Shown here: one piece after another, positions 1 to 11,276 of the stretch
How the letters are laid out: every line of letters begins with the position of its first letter
Position numbering within the stretch: position 1 is the stretch's first letter
Source: Silene conica
Taxonomy: Eukaryota > Streptophyta > Magnoliopsida > Caryophyllales > Caryophyllaceae
Assembly (NCBI GenBank): GCA_029255685.2
Contig: CM055319.2
Coordinates: forward strand, 39,690,530-39,754,529
Direction: 5' to 3'
DNA length: 64,000 nucleotides
Made by a program: the position numbers and the translations under genes
The notes under the pieces: generated by a model
The model's database searches: none
The model's input: the letters and a program-made list of their open reading frames with translations, nothing else
Told to the model about the DNA's origin: nothing

Positions 1-442
1 GGATGCTCCCGCATCACCAATTTACAGAACAACAAACAGCTTGGTTTTAGAAAGTTCAACATAGGCTCGTATGGTAGATAAATTAGGAAACCAATAAACT
101 ACAAGTATAATGGAGTGATAATTCACCTTTTCACACAAAGCAAACCAAATGTGGTTTAATTACACAAATTATGTGATTCATCAATGGTGGTATGGAAACT
201 CATGTATGTAAGCTGTTTTGTCTCCTTAATGGTTTCTGCATGCAAGATGTTACAACTCTATAAGCATCATCACATCTGAGTCAATTTACATTGAACCACA
301 AAAACATATACAAGATCAATCCATTAACCCTTGAATAACGAGGAATAAGGAATACCCATGAGACCATCTCATACAAGATTCCATGAACTTGATCACAAAA
401 AATGAAAGCATGTCGAGGTGCGAAAAGAAAAAAGCAACTCAC

Positions 443-637
443 GATCACTATTAAAGCAACATCAGTTTTAATGTTGCCACAAGTATCTTGATTGATATTT
501 GGACCATCTATACTTCCCTGCTCGATATCAACGGTTACCACAAAAGGCAGAAACGGGTATGAGTTTCCCATAGCATCGACGCTATCTGGGGTTTCTAACC
601 GAGACCCGGATTGTGAATTGGTTGGTGCTGTGCCCAT
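443..637 (-). CDS. First coding exon of an unidentified plant gene (partial)
   Basis: The reading frame starts at the ATG at 635-637 and encodes about 65 residues beginning MGTAPTNSQSGSRLETPDSV. It ends at a consensus donor (GTGAGT, reading down from 442). An acceptor ending CTGCAG at 686-691 puts the exon start at 685, so 638-685 is 5' untranslated. The peptide is Ser/Thr/Pro-rich at first and then hydrophobic, with a run around LPFVVTVDIEQG. No domain is recognisable. The rest of the gene lies left of the window; 1-442 is read as intron and I cannot place another exon there. An open frame continues upstream of this ATG, but only by reading through the acceptor. Exon structure is inferred from splice consensus; the function is unknown. 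Confidence 0.45.
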
Positions 638-1697
638 CCCTTTGGCTTCCTCAGTCAAGACCAAAATACGGCAAAATTCCTGATTCTGCAGATTATATGA
701 ATATGAGCCCAATTTGGAGCATTTGAGGCACCATTTGTTTATTGAAGTCAAACATGAAAACACCCACAACTCCACAAGTTGTTTTCTACCTTAAGCTAAC
801 TTCAATTATTCACAATCTTATTCAAACATAATCCATCTGTAATCCCAATTGTCAACAACTTTGTTCTCTTAATTAGAATAATTAGTACAAGATGGTGATA
901 CGCTATCATCAATGCACAATAATTTAATCTCGAATTCGATTAATTAATCAATATTTTACCACAATACGGCATACACAACTACCTCTACATTACCCATTAA
1001 GTATTTCAGTCATAGTAACTCTCACTTCATATTGATCTTTTCCCAATGCAAGGACAAGGCACTCTCACTTAATGATGCAGAGAACAATCATAACTTTAGG
1101 AAACTTCAGACCTTTAAAATGTTTGTTGTCAAAGAAAAGAAAGATAACAAAGAAAAAGACGACAGGGAAAAATACAATAAAAATGTCCTACCAGACATTA
1201 GCAACTCCAAACGCCCACACAACGCAGCAGTGATGAAGCTTCTCTTGACACAGTTTCACTTAAACATTCATAGACACCAATGCATAGTTTATTAAAAGCA
1301 ACATGAATACATATTAAAGATAATGTTCCACGCCTATCGGGCAAGAGTCAAATCAATCCTCAAATAAAAAGCTCCTATTAACCACAAGTTGAAATTGTAG
1401 TAGTGAATCAAACAACAACAATAGTGGGCGAAGCTGAAAATCAGCCTAATACCAAAACCCCCAAATCGAAATAAAGAGAAACCCTAATTTCGTTAATTGA
1501 AGCTGAATTTAACAAATTAAATAAGAAAAAGAAGTACGAATACTTACTTCAAGACGGAGAATCCACAATAATGCAAATAGAACAAGGAGAAGAACGAATA
1601 TTTAACAGAAACTCGAATTTATGCAAACCCTAATATGTAAGTCACTCAAAAAGTGAATTGTAGGGATGAAAAATTAGAGGACGAGTTTGTTTAATTT
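638..1697 (-). other. 5' UTR: non-coding exon 1 and first intron of the partial gene
   Basis: On the minus strand a perfect donor (GTAAGT, reading down from 1547) follows a stretch without a long ORF at about 1548-1697, which I read as exon 1. The intron 686-1547 is T-rich in the sense direction, as plant introns are, and contains an AGGGTTT telobox-like word near 1480. An intron in the 5' leader is common in plant housekeeping genes. The transcription start near 1690-1697 is estimated from the TATA-like box. No transcript evidence is available. Confidence 0.4.
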
Positions 1698-1718
1698 GAA
1701 TAATTAAGTGAAGGAGAT

Positions 1719-1732
1719 GTGTTTATAAGGGG
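1719..1732 (-). promoter_or_regulatory. TATA-like box of the partial gene
   Basis: The minus strand reads CCTTATAAACAC here, about 30 bases before the proposed start of exon 1. The CACTA-like repeat begins only about 100-200 bp further upstream. Confidence 0.4.
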
Positions 1733-1833
1733 ATTTGCAGGTTTAAATGGTGAAATTTTGAAGGAATTATGAAAATGTTGAAAAAATTGTGAAAGGAAAG
1801 GAGAGAAAGATTGAAAAGAAGAATGAAAGACGA

Positions 1834-2098
1834 CACTAACGAGGGTTTTATGTTTTGCGCATTTTTTTACAACAACAATTAACATCGCCTTACTTAAATA
1901 ACTGATGTCCTTGATCAATTAATGTACATGGGTTGTCATTTAGTCTGATGTGCATTAAAATCAATACTTATGGACATCGGTTTGAAATAGAAACCGATGT
2001 CCTTTATTTCATAAGGACATCAGATTTTTGTAATCAACTGATGTGCAAATTAATTACATGTCCATTAACCGATGTCCTTAAGGGTTTCTTTAGTAGTG
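1834..2098. mobile_element. Degenerate CACTA-like transposon terminus
   Basis: The right end reads TAGTAGTG (2091-2098), the reverse complement of a CACTACTA terminus. Inside it an 11-12 bp motif (ACATCGGTT or CTGATGTCC variants) recurs in both orientations at about 1902, 1946, 1972, 1991, 2012, 2037 and 2069. Two copies form a perfect 12-bp inverted repeat, 1972-1983 and 1991-2002, with a 7-nt loop. Short subterminal repeats in both orientations are the hallmark of CACTA ends. A CACTA word at 1834 could be the left end, but its target duplication does not match, so the left boundary is a guess. No transposase is present. Confidence 0.45.
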
Positions 2099-4411
2099 AT
2101 GAAAGCTATAGGAATGCATTGTACATACAAATTAAAAGGGACGACAAATTTTAATTATGGAGTATTAGGTTATTAGGTATATAAGTAACGAAAGTGTATT
2201 TATGTGGTTAAATGAGAGCATGTTATGAGCTCGAGGTTTAGTAATTGACGGGATGTGTTTGAAATAATTGGGTTGCGCTAATATGTAAATAATAATAGGT
2301 CTTTTTAAAATGAATAAATCCGTCGTAAAATTTAATGAGTCAAATAACTGTCATCTTAAATAAATGGGGTAAAGCTTTTTCTCAATTTCCATTAATTCTA
2401 CTTTTGTCTTATATAAGATATTTGACTTATCTTACGATTAAGATAGATATGTCTATTTTTAAATAAGAATTTGTGTATAAACTGTTAACAATAGAAAATG
2501 TGAAAGCGTAATCTATTAGCTATATTATACTATGTACCATCATATTGTGATTGTATGATTAAATTTTGGTGTATATCTCTATATTATTATTATTAAAGGA
2601 AAACATCTAAAGTGGTTTATAAATGATTCGATATGCGAAAATAAAGAAATTTCCAGTATTTATTTAGTATAACATTAATCCTCCGTTTCAGTGAATAATT
2701 TACTTAGTAACTCTTCATTCGTTAGGTGATATAGAGTATAAATTAGCACTGTAGAATTTAATGAAGTTTTGTTTTCAATATTTATTATTTGGTCGAACAA
2801 TATTTAAAAACATGTTTATTAAAAAGCCCCTGTAATTTTTGCACAGGGTTAAAACTAGTAGTTTTAATAGCATGACGTATCATATAGAGAAGATAGTACA
2901 AAAGGTAAAATTAACAGTATAAAACCCGTACAATAATTAAATTGAAAGAAAAAATATATAGAGAAGTAATTAATTAGCTTTTCTCTGAATTACCAACATC
3001 TATTACTTTTGTAGATGAAACTTGGGCCACTAGAAAAAAATGAAAATTTTCATTTGTTTCGATATTTTTATACACGAAAATTGTTGAGATTCACATTTCA
3101 CACGTAGAGGAAATAATCAAGTAGAAGATGTAAAACACATCGCAAGATTTGCAGAGAGAATGTTGTCATTAAATTATCGCTTTTTAAAAATATCTTTCAT
3201 TTATTTTTTGCATTGCACGCAGACCTTCAAAAAGCATAACATGCATGGAAAGGGATCTGTATCAAAAGAAGTGAATGCAAAAAATGCCAAGGTTTGTCCA
3301 TTTGTTGATTATTTTCGTGACATTTTATAACTTTCTATGGTATAAAAATTGAATACGATGTTTTTCATATTTTCCATATATCGTTTATCTTAATCGTTGA
3401 GGTAACTAATTGAAAATTAGATGTCGGTAATGTGATTTAACAAAGTTGTATATGTATTTGTCGTATCAATTAGTTTTGACAAATTTTTTTATTAAGATTA
3501 TCAATATTTTCTGTAATTTTTTTAGTATGAAATGATGTTGAATAATTATTATCTTCATAGGCTTTACAGTAATAAGTTTATTCTTTATTCTCAAATTTGG
3601 AATGCAACTAACCATTTTTATTTAAGAGAGGAGAAACACAAGATGACCCATATATGCTAATAATACGCTCACCAAGAAAAACATGTTTAGATTTGGAGTA
3701 CTAATATAATTAGAAAGATGCAATAACCATTGAAATTAGTGCTGAAAGGTGAACAAATTTTGGTGTTAAGAAATGATGTTTCGTTAGGAATAAATTTGCC
3801 TATATAAATTTTAAAAAATTAATTTTATTAGGACTCTACTAAAGAATGTAAAGATGAAAGTTGATGTTTTGTTTAGTTGCAAGGCCTTAGCTTGGATACT
3901 AGTTTAAGGTTCCTACACCGACTATCAAATTTACATTTATACAATTATGAAGGGAAATACATTGAATGTGAAAGTACAGTAATATATGTGTCAATGGAGA
4001 TACATAAAATGGAATACATCGGCATATACAAGTAATTTACATCCCTTCTTTCCAAGCCTTTTAAAATTAACTGATTAAAATCACTTTTTCGATACTTGAT
4101 GCACAATGTCAAATTTCGTCAATCCTTTTGAAAGCCATGAAATATTATTTCAACGCTCGGTGAAAAAGGATACTAGTAAAAGAAATGTAGGATTTATTAC
4201 ATTTAATTAAGGATTCAAATAATATCCAAAATCCTAGTATCCACTTCGACTACACCGCATGTTAGAATAGACGGGCATGTCTTGTGGCACCACTTTGTAA
4301 CTCCGACACTAACTACTAATTGAGTAATTGATTGACGTTGGAACGACATGTTGCATTTATTGTTATTAGTGAAAAGATGTTGTACATGTTGAGTTCCCAA
4401 AACAATATTTG
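2099..4411. other. AT-rich intergenic DNA, no supported gene
   Basis: Only short, low-complexity open frames occur here, none with a recognisable domain, and no repeat boundary is clear. Confidence 0.6.
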
Positions 4412-4789
4412 TGAGAAATCAATTTTTTTTGTTTTTAAAAAAAAAAAAAAAATTAAATATATTAAAAGAAGTGTCCAAAACATATAAGAAGTTTCTAAGG
4501 CTACAAGCCAGCCTTATCACAATATCCGCACATTCAATTACATTAGCTTATTAATCCAGACTTGGTCTTTAAAACTAAGGGTCCCTTTCATCCGATGTCT
4601 AATACGGATGCGAATTTCAGCTTGGATTCTGCTCACACATACTCCTGGGTGGTGCAGCTTCTGTTCTAATCTGCCCATGTTTCTCTAATGCCATATAGTA
4701 TAGGTTGCAGCATTCAAAATGCTGTGCAAAATGCCTTTTTTAAGATTAGAAAAATGGTGCTAGGTTTGCCTGTTATTAATCATGCATTA

Positions 4790-7700
4790 GAGACACTCTT
4801 GTCCATTGCTGCAGCTGGGAGACTATTTGTTTGCTATACTGGCAGTTGCAGAATAGATGTAAAGTAGTTTCTTCACTCTGATCACAGATGCAACATCTAT
4901 TATCAGCACTAATATTGAGTCTGAAGAGCTTGTCCTATGTATTGAAACTTTTGTTTTGATGCAACCAGGCCACAAAACCATGCTTAGGGTTGGTCCATTT
5001 GTTCCAAATGTTGTGGTGCCATGCCACATCATTGGCTGCATTAACCAACCATTGATAGCCTTTAGAGACGGAATACTCTTTGCCAGGCAGAGTACTCCAC
5101 ATGTACTGCTCAAGAGCTTCCTTCATCATATTCTTAGTCTTGCATATTTTCCTCCAAGTCCAGCTTTATTGAATTGGGGGGGGGGGGAGTAATCTAACTA
5201 GGAGGCTCCTTTGTGGTAGACATGATCAACCCATTGAACCCATAGTTTAGATGGGAAAGTATGTACCCACCAGACTAATTTGGTTATGAATGCTTTGCTC
5301 CAGATTGTATCCACCTTCAGACCCAGTCCATCATGTTTTTTAGGGGTGCAGACTGTAGACCAAGCAACAGTAGGAGTTCTCGTATATTCAGTCCCACTAG
5401 ACCACAAAAAATTCCTGCAGACAGCTTCAATTTTTGCCAAGACACCCTTTGGGATGATGAATATTGATGCCCAGTAAGAATGGAGAGTCTTGTAAACTGC
5501 TTGAATAAGGGTCAGTCGTCCAGCATAAGAGAGTTTCTTTGATCCTAAACCCCTCACTCTTTTAAAAATCTTATCAAGCATAGGCTGACAGTCCTTGATA
5601 TTAAGTTGGGATGGCTTGATAGGGACCCCAAGGTACCTAAAGGGCATTGTTCCTTCTATGCAGCCAGATACTCTAATGATATCATTTCTTATCTCAAGAT
5701 CAACTCCATTAAAGTAAACATGCGATTTGCCTTGGCTCATTTGAAGACCAAATGCCTTTGAGAAGGAAGCAAAAGTTCTTAAGAATATCATCATAGAGCC
5801 TATGTCTCCCTTACTAAACATTAATATATCATCCGCAAACATCAGACAACTAAGTTTCATTGGCTTATAGAGGGGATGAAGTTTGAAGTTCATATTTGTA
5901 GTTGTGTAAGTCAATAATCTGGTAACATATTCCATGCAGATGCTAAATAAGAGGGGAGATAAGGGATACCCTTGACGGAGTCCCCTTAGTCCTTCAAACT
6001 AAGACTATAAGAAGAAGTTGCCACACACTCTTTGATCAATATGATGAACTGATGTGGGAAGTTTAATTCATGGAGCATCTGAAATAGGAAAGATCACTCA
6101 ACTGTGTCATAGGCCTTTTGAAGGTCTATTTTCAACAAGCATCTAGGTGAAGCATTTTTTCTTCCATACATTTGAACCAAATCCTGACATATGAGGATGT
6201 TTTCCAAAATACTTCTACCATGTATAAACCCACCTTGAGTGAGTGAAATCAAATCTGGCAGTACCAGAGCCATTCTTGAGCAAAGAAGTTTTGAGATGCA
6301 TTTATAGACCACATTGCAATAGACAATGGGTCTAAATTGAAGCACAAAGGCAGGGTGAGGGACCTTAGGTATCAGGGTAAGGGTAGTTGCATTAAGCTGC
6401 TTCAGCAACCTACCATTTCTGAAAAATTCGTGGACTCCTGCACATACATCTGCACCAATAGTATCCCAACTAGCCTTAAAAAATTGGCTAGAATAGCCAT
6501 CTGCCCAGGGCTTTTATCATTGGGGATACTAAAAATAGCATTTTTTATTTCATCATCAGTAACATGCTGTAGAAGTATATTGTGATGTGAAGTTGAGCAT
6601 TTTGCACCCTGTCTCATCACCCTTTTGTTTACAGCAACTGTTTTAGCATTCTGGCCCAGCAACTGTTTATAATACTCAATGAAACCAAGTTGGATGTCTT
6701 CTGGAGTTGAGAATTTTCTCCCTTTCTAATCTTCAATTTGCAGAATAAGGTTGTGAGCTCTTCTAGATCTCAGTACTCTATAGAAGTAGGAAGTATTAGC
6801 ATCACCCTCTCCCAGCCATTTTTGTTTAGATTTCTGTTGAAGGAACAAGTTTTGGGCTGTAACTAACTGTTGGTAAGTGGCTCTCATATCACATTCTTCC
6901 TGAATAAGTTGATGGTCATGAGGATTAGTGCCTAGTCTTTCCTGAACTTTCAATAACTTAGCCAAAGCCAAGTCAGCGTTTTGATCAATGTTATATTGGG
7001 CTTTGTTAAGAGCATTAAGGCATGGATTGAGTTGTTTGAGGTTCTTAACCAAAGCATACATCCTAGTACCTTGCATCAAGCTGTTCCTGGAGGACTGGAT
7101 AATCTCATAAAACTGAGATGACTGAAACCACATATTGAAGAACTTAAACGGCCTATTCTTTGCAGTATCATTAGAGTGTTGATAGACTAGGCAAGGAGTA
7201 TGATCAACGTCCCCTTCTGGCAAAAAATGAGCTATTAAATTATGAAAACACTGACTCCATTCCTGATTAATGAGGAACCTATCCAACCTACTGTAAATTC
7301 CGGCAGTAGGAATTTGTTTATTATTCCAGGTGTATAGGGCCCCAAGAGCAGGACTGTCTAGAACATCACAATGACTCATACAATTAGTAAAAGCATCTGC
7401 ATCAGTTACTGAAAAGAAGCCATCAACTCTTTTAGTTGTTGCAATAACACAATTAAAATGACCACCTATAGCCCATGGACCAGTAAGACCAGTGGCCAGT
7501 CTAGTAAGATTCTGCCATAGTTTGTCCCTCTCACGACTGTCATTGGATGCATAAACCATGGTGAGCTGAAACGTCTTAGAAGTTATTTTATTGACTATTT
7601 CCATATGAATGTACTGAGCATTATACTCGATGAATTGAACATCACAGATATGAGAATGCCAAAGGATCCATATCCTTCCCCCTGAATAATATGCAGAGTT

Positions 7701-7877
7701 GGTAGATATGCTCCATTTATTAAAGGACATCATAGTTTTATTCACTTTGTGAGGTTTAATCTTAGTCTCCAACAAACCAAATATACCTACGTTTTGTTTA
7801 TTAAGGAAATTATAAATAAAAGCCTGCTTTGTACAGTTGTTCATACCTCGAACATTCCAAAAACCCAACTTCATCAT
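4790..7877 (-). pseudogene. LINE ORF2: endonuclease and reverse transcriptase, inactivated
   Basis: From the start at 7877 the first about 230 residues are an APE-type endonuclease (KLGFWNVRGMN start, LLETKIK, SRLDRFLIN, GDVDHTPC). Then come the reverse transcriptase palm (CLLKIDLQKAYDTVE; the FADD catalytic motif near 5826-5840) and a C-terminal zf-RVT region (about 4830-5130, with CCICDQSEETTLHLFCNC visible across frames). Lesions: TAG at 6726; a frameshift near 6410; TGA at 6094-6096 where a Trp is usual; another shift before 5935; and a G-run slip at about 5177-5187. In the endonuclease the usual GDFN reads GHFN (codon at 7458-7460), losing a metal-binding Asp. The ATG overlaps the ORF1 stop (ATGA at 7874-7877), suggesting coupled termination and reinitiation. 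Confidence 0.88.
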
Positions 7878-9058
7878 TGAGTAGGTTGAACATTTGAGTG
7901 ACCCTTTGATCCTCTAGACCCCTCCCCTGTATGCAATGCACTTGCATAATATTTATTTGCAGTGGGAGTCTGCTGATTGTTCTGGATGAAATCATTCACT
8001 GGCATCAGAATTGGCTCTTCCATTGGTGTTGGATTAGGGACCCTTGGTGTAATCCAAGGGTTCTCTGGTAAAGCATTGGCATTCTGAGTTACTAGCTTCT
8101 CTACTCTCCTCCATACTTGCTGCACTACTTTCTTAGTATAGGTCTGTTTAGTAGTAGCTTTCCAGGCAATTAGCGGATTCATGACCAAAAGTTTTGCACG
8201 TTTTGCATAGATGAGGCATCCATTCATATTATATCTCCACCTGAATCACTTGGTCTTTTTCGTCCAGGAATTTCAAAATGCGAGGACATTTTTGATCAAT
8301 TTGCAGTTCTACCATCACACGGGCATATCCCAGTCTAATCTTAAGATCAGTAGGAGGATCACTTTTGATATATTGGCCTATTGCACCTGCTAAATTTTTG
8401 AAACTCTGCCCCCAAAATTTCAGTGGCAGATTATGAATACGTATCCATGATGGTACACTTTTAACAGATTCTTTTTCAAGCTCTACATCGTCTGTCCAAG
8501 CCTTAATAATGACAGGTTTATTATCAAACAAGTAGTGTCCTGCATCTCCTTAGTAGCAAAACGAACTAAAAATACCCCATTTGGCATGAAAGCAATCTTA
8601 TCAATCGTATATTTTGCCCATATTCTTCGTAGGTATCCCTCCAGAACAGCCAATGGAGGGTTAGCCCCAAGAATAAAACCATACACAACCTGCTTCTTAT
8701 AATTAAGTTCTTCAGAGACATCTTCCTCAGTTACTTTGATCATTGTCTCTGTATCATCTTCAATGACTTGTACAATTTTCTTACCATGAATCTGATACCA
8801 GTCCCTTTTAGTATCAATAGTAGTATCCTCCTTTTCCTCTTCAATATCATCATCAGTACTGTCATCATCCAGTGTAAAGGGAGGGATACCAGTAATAACA
8901 TTCAAACTTTTATGCTTCTCTGCCTCTTCATCATTAGGTTTTTTCTGACTATTATTCACACTTTCTATCAATTCTTCTTTCGTTTTTCTTGTCATAGTGC
9001 CTTTCCTCATCGTAATATTGCGTAGTGCAGCACTTTTAGAGGCGGAATTTCTCGCCAT
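7874..9058 (-). pseudogene. LINE ORF1: DUF4283/zinc-knuckle RNA-binding protein, inactivated
   Basis: The start MARNSASKSAALRN at 9058 opens a basic then acidic N-terminus of about 115 residues. A DUF4283-like domain follows (YGFILGANPPLAVLEGYL, then IRIHNLPLKFWG). A CCHC zinc knuckle, CKTCKTFGHESANC, is encoded at 8166-8207, just past an in-frame TAA at 8229-8231. The C-terminus is hydrophilic and Pro/Asn-rich. The frame breaks near 8500 and near 8155. ORF1 products of plant LINEs bind the element RNA. The ORF ends in a TGA overlapping the ORF2 ATG. Confidence 0.85.
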
Positions 9059-9557
9059 TGATACAAGAAATCGCCCCTAAAAATGCTTGAAAATCGCCTG
9101 AAAATCGCCCAAAACAGAGAGGAGGCTAGGCTTTTTTTTATTGACTTTTGAGAAATCATCTTCTACACATAAGATATTGGGATATTCTACAGTGTACCCC
9201 CGTGTTTTTCGATTTTCTATGTTGTACCCCTAGATTTTATAATTTCTATGGTATACCCTTAACCTTCTTAGCTATTCTCCATAATGACCTCTTTCAAATC
9301 TTCAATACCTTTATCACTATAAAAAGTCGTAATTTGACCTTTATTTTGACTCATAAAAGTGGTATCACCATTCTATATAGTGAGTATCACAAATAACTTT
9401 AAATAAGTATAAAATTCTATTAAAACATATGTTATGAAGCATGAAATAATAACAACAATTTGATGAAATTGAGTTAGATTTGTATACTATTTGGTTGGTT
9501 AATGGTAATTCGGCGAACTAATAAGTAATTGAGTATGTTGTCAAGTAATTGAAATGT

Positions 9558-9810
9558 TCCTAGCATCCCTGAGTTACTGAGAACCAAGTCTGGCAACATC
9601 CAATGGCAGGCCTTAACTATGATCATGGTTGCTTACAGATACAACATTTGGTATCATAGAAATAACGCTCGTACTGAATTGATTCTGCTGAGCCCTGAAA
9701 AGGTTGCTGCAACAATCGAAGTTTCTGCTAGGAAACGAGTGAGTATGAAAGTTGAATTAATAAGGGATCAGGGATTCACATCATGGCAAGAGATGCTGGG
9801 CATGAGTTGA
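9558..9810 (+). pseudogene. Captured LINE ORF2 C-terminal fragment inside the MULE
   Basis: The plus strand reads IPELLRTKSGNIQW, then IMVAYRYNIWYHRNNARTE and a basic tail, ending at TGA. This resembles the extreme C-terminus of plant LINE ORF2 (the IW..RN.AR motif after zf-RVT). Its strand is opposite to the adjacent LINE. No adenine tail on the coding strand and no target duplication flank it, so it looks carried as part of the MULE rather than inserted by retrotransposition. It is only about 84 codons and not expected to function. Confidence 0.6.
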
Positions 9811-9824
9811 AGAAAATGATAGCT

Positions 9825-9960
9825 TTTCTGTTTTTTTTTTTTGGAGCTGTTTTGTTTTAGTTCTTATATGGGCTGACTTTTTGCACTTAAAGGGATTCGA
9901 ACCCCTAACCTCCTGTATATTTGCAAAGTTCCTTGATATATATTACATACTCACATTTTA
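9825..9960 (-). other. tRNA-like B-box segment, possible SINE remnant
   Basis: The minus strand contains GGTTCGAATCCC (9894-9905), a perfect RNA polymerase III B box, followed about 55 bp later by an A12 run (T run at about 9830-9841). A tRNA-related head plus A tail is SINE-like. A clear A box is missing, and the length is short, so this may be chance or a remnant. Confidence 0.35.
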
Positions 9961-10161
9961 CCAAAAAAAAAGTAACTGAAATGTTAAATAGACGATTTAA
10001 TAGTTAAATTAAGAAATTAAGCTAGCAAAAACAATAAATAATGTCATTGTATAGACTAATATATAAAGTTTAAGGAGATAACATATAATTTAAAAAATGT
10101 TGGGGTACAACATAGAAAATTGAAAATTCGAGGGTACACCGTAGAATATCCCTAAGATATT

Positions 10162-10387
10162 ACTATATATTCGTGGTTGAATTTGTTGACGCATGCATGA
10201 TGAGGGACATGTTGAACAAAGAAAGGAATTTGTGAATAAGATCAAAGATTATCACAGTAAATGATAGTAGCTTTCTCATGCTTGATGAGAAAATCACCAA
10301 CTAATTTCAGGAGCCATAATACTTAATTATGTTGTTACTGAAGTTATTGCTACATACTCTACTTCAGAGGAAGATAATGATAATTTC
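10162..10387. other. Unassigned spacer
   Basis: No ORF, repeat or motif stands out between the MULE duplication and the family A LTR. Confidence 0.5.
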
Positions 10388-10954
10388 TGTAAAACCCCTC
10401 GCTATATCGAAAAAATAAACGCACAACATGCGGAAAATGCGTGGAATTAAAACCTTTTAACATGAATATAAAACATGCGAGATGATTTACTAAAACAAAA
10501 TGCGGAAGATGAAGGATAGATAAGTTTAGTTATAAGTTATGCACAACATTATTGTATCAAACCGGGATAACATATCCCTAAAGTTACAAAAATTGAAATG
10601 TAACGAGTCTAGCTAAACGATAAAATGTATAGTCATATCGATGCACTGCATCGCTCGCTATTTCTCTGTGATATCTCCTATAAGCACCAACCTACATACA
10701 TGAAACATGTACGCCACAGTCAGTGGGGAGCAACTAAAACCTCTCCAAGCCACTTATTGTCAATAAACACGTAACCAAGCATTTAGCACAAATACAATTA
10801 TAAGAATGTGATGGAAAAACTGTAAATCATGTGAGGCACATAGAATAATACATCATCATGACAAACTATAAATAGATCAAATACTTCACTTAGCACCATC
10901 TTACTAACTCAAATATACTCAGTAACAATTGTATCAATGCACTTAGTTCCAGTA

Positions 10955-11250
10955 TTTAGTTCAGGGTTCAATACTTAAGACATAACTAAACACAACAATT
11001 ACTCAGTATCTAGTTCAGAGGTCAATACTTAGGACATGACTAAACACAAACATTAGCACATGGATTCAGAGGTCATTACTTAAGACATAACCTAATATTA
11101 CACCATCACAAGTATAAGGCTCAAAGGTCATTACTTAAGGCAGGTCCCAATACTACACAGAAGGTATCGAACTCATAGGCCATTACTTAAGGCATGTTCT
11201 GACACAGTCACATCAACACGCATCCGGACTCAGAGGCCATTACTTAAGGC
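10955..11250. repeat. Minisatellite of about 50-bp units, family A copy 1
   Basis: Six units centred on TCAGAGGTCATTACTTAAGR start near 10961, 11011, 11064, 11116, 11171 and 11226. A seventh lies at 12893 beyond an insertion. The core is conserved while 15-25 bp of each unit drifts. The same array, with a diverged core, is in copy 2 at 61330-61850. Confidence 0.75.
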
Positions 11251-11276
11251 ATGTCCCAAACGCAACAAACACACAC

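Larger units (their letters stand above)
4422..9148 (-). mobile_element. Full-length L1-type LINE with target-site duplication
   Basis: The element runs right to left: short leader, ORF1 (nucleic-acid binding), ORF2 (endonuclease, reverse transcriptase, zf-RVT), 3' UTR, and an A-rich tail seen as a T run at 4423-4435. A 10-bp direct repeat, TGAGAAATCA, sits at 4412-4421 beside the tail and at 9149-9158 beside the 5' end, as expected for target-primed reverse transcription. The leader is only about 90 bp, so the copy looks close to full length (4.7 kb) rather than 5'-truncated. Both ORFs carry stops and frameshifts, so the copy is inactive. Confidence 0.9.
9179..10152. mobile_element. Non-autonomous MULE with 9-bp target duplication
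   Basis: The left terminus starts GGGATATTCTACAGTG and the right terminus is its inverted copy (ends at 10152). About 52 bp match with few mismatches, including the internal TTTCTATGTTGTACCCC. Perfect 9-bp direct repeats TAAGATATT flank it at 9170-9178 and 10153-10161. Long inverted ends plus a 9-bp duplication are diagnostic of Mutator-like elements. There is no transposase; the body holds a LINE coding fragment (9558-9810) and a tRNA-like B box. It landed about 20 bp beyond the 5' junction of the neighbouring LINE. Confidence 0.88.

Noticed and set aside
1032-1295. 87-codon plus-strand frame as a gene
   Set aside because: Lys/Glu-rich low-complexity peptide lying in the predicted intron of the minus-strand gene, with no domain.
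9894-9905. A tRNA gene
   Set aside because: Only a B box is present; no A box, acceptor stem or anticodon arm can be folded.
10955-11250. CRISPR-like array (regular repeats with variable spacers)
   Set aside because: Plant nuclear DNA, units imperfect and of variable length, located inside an LTR family; it is a minisatellite.
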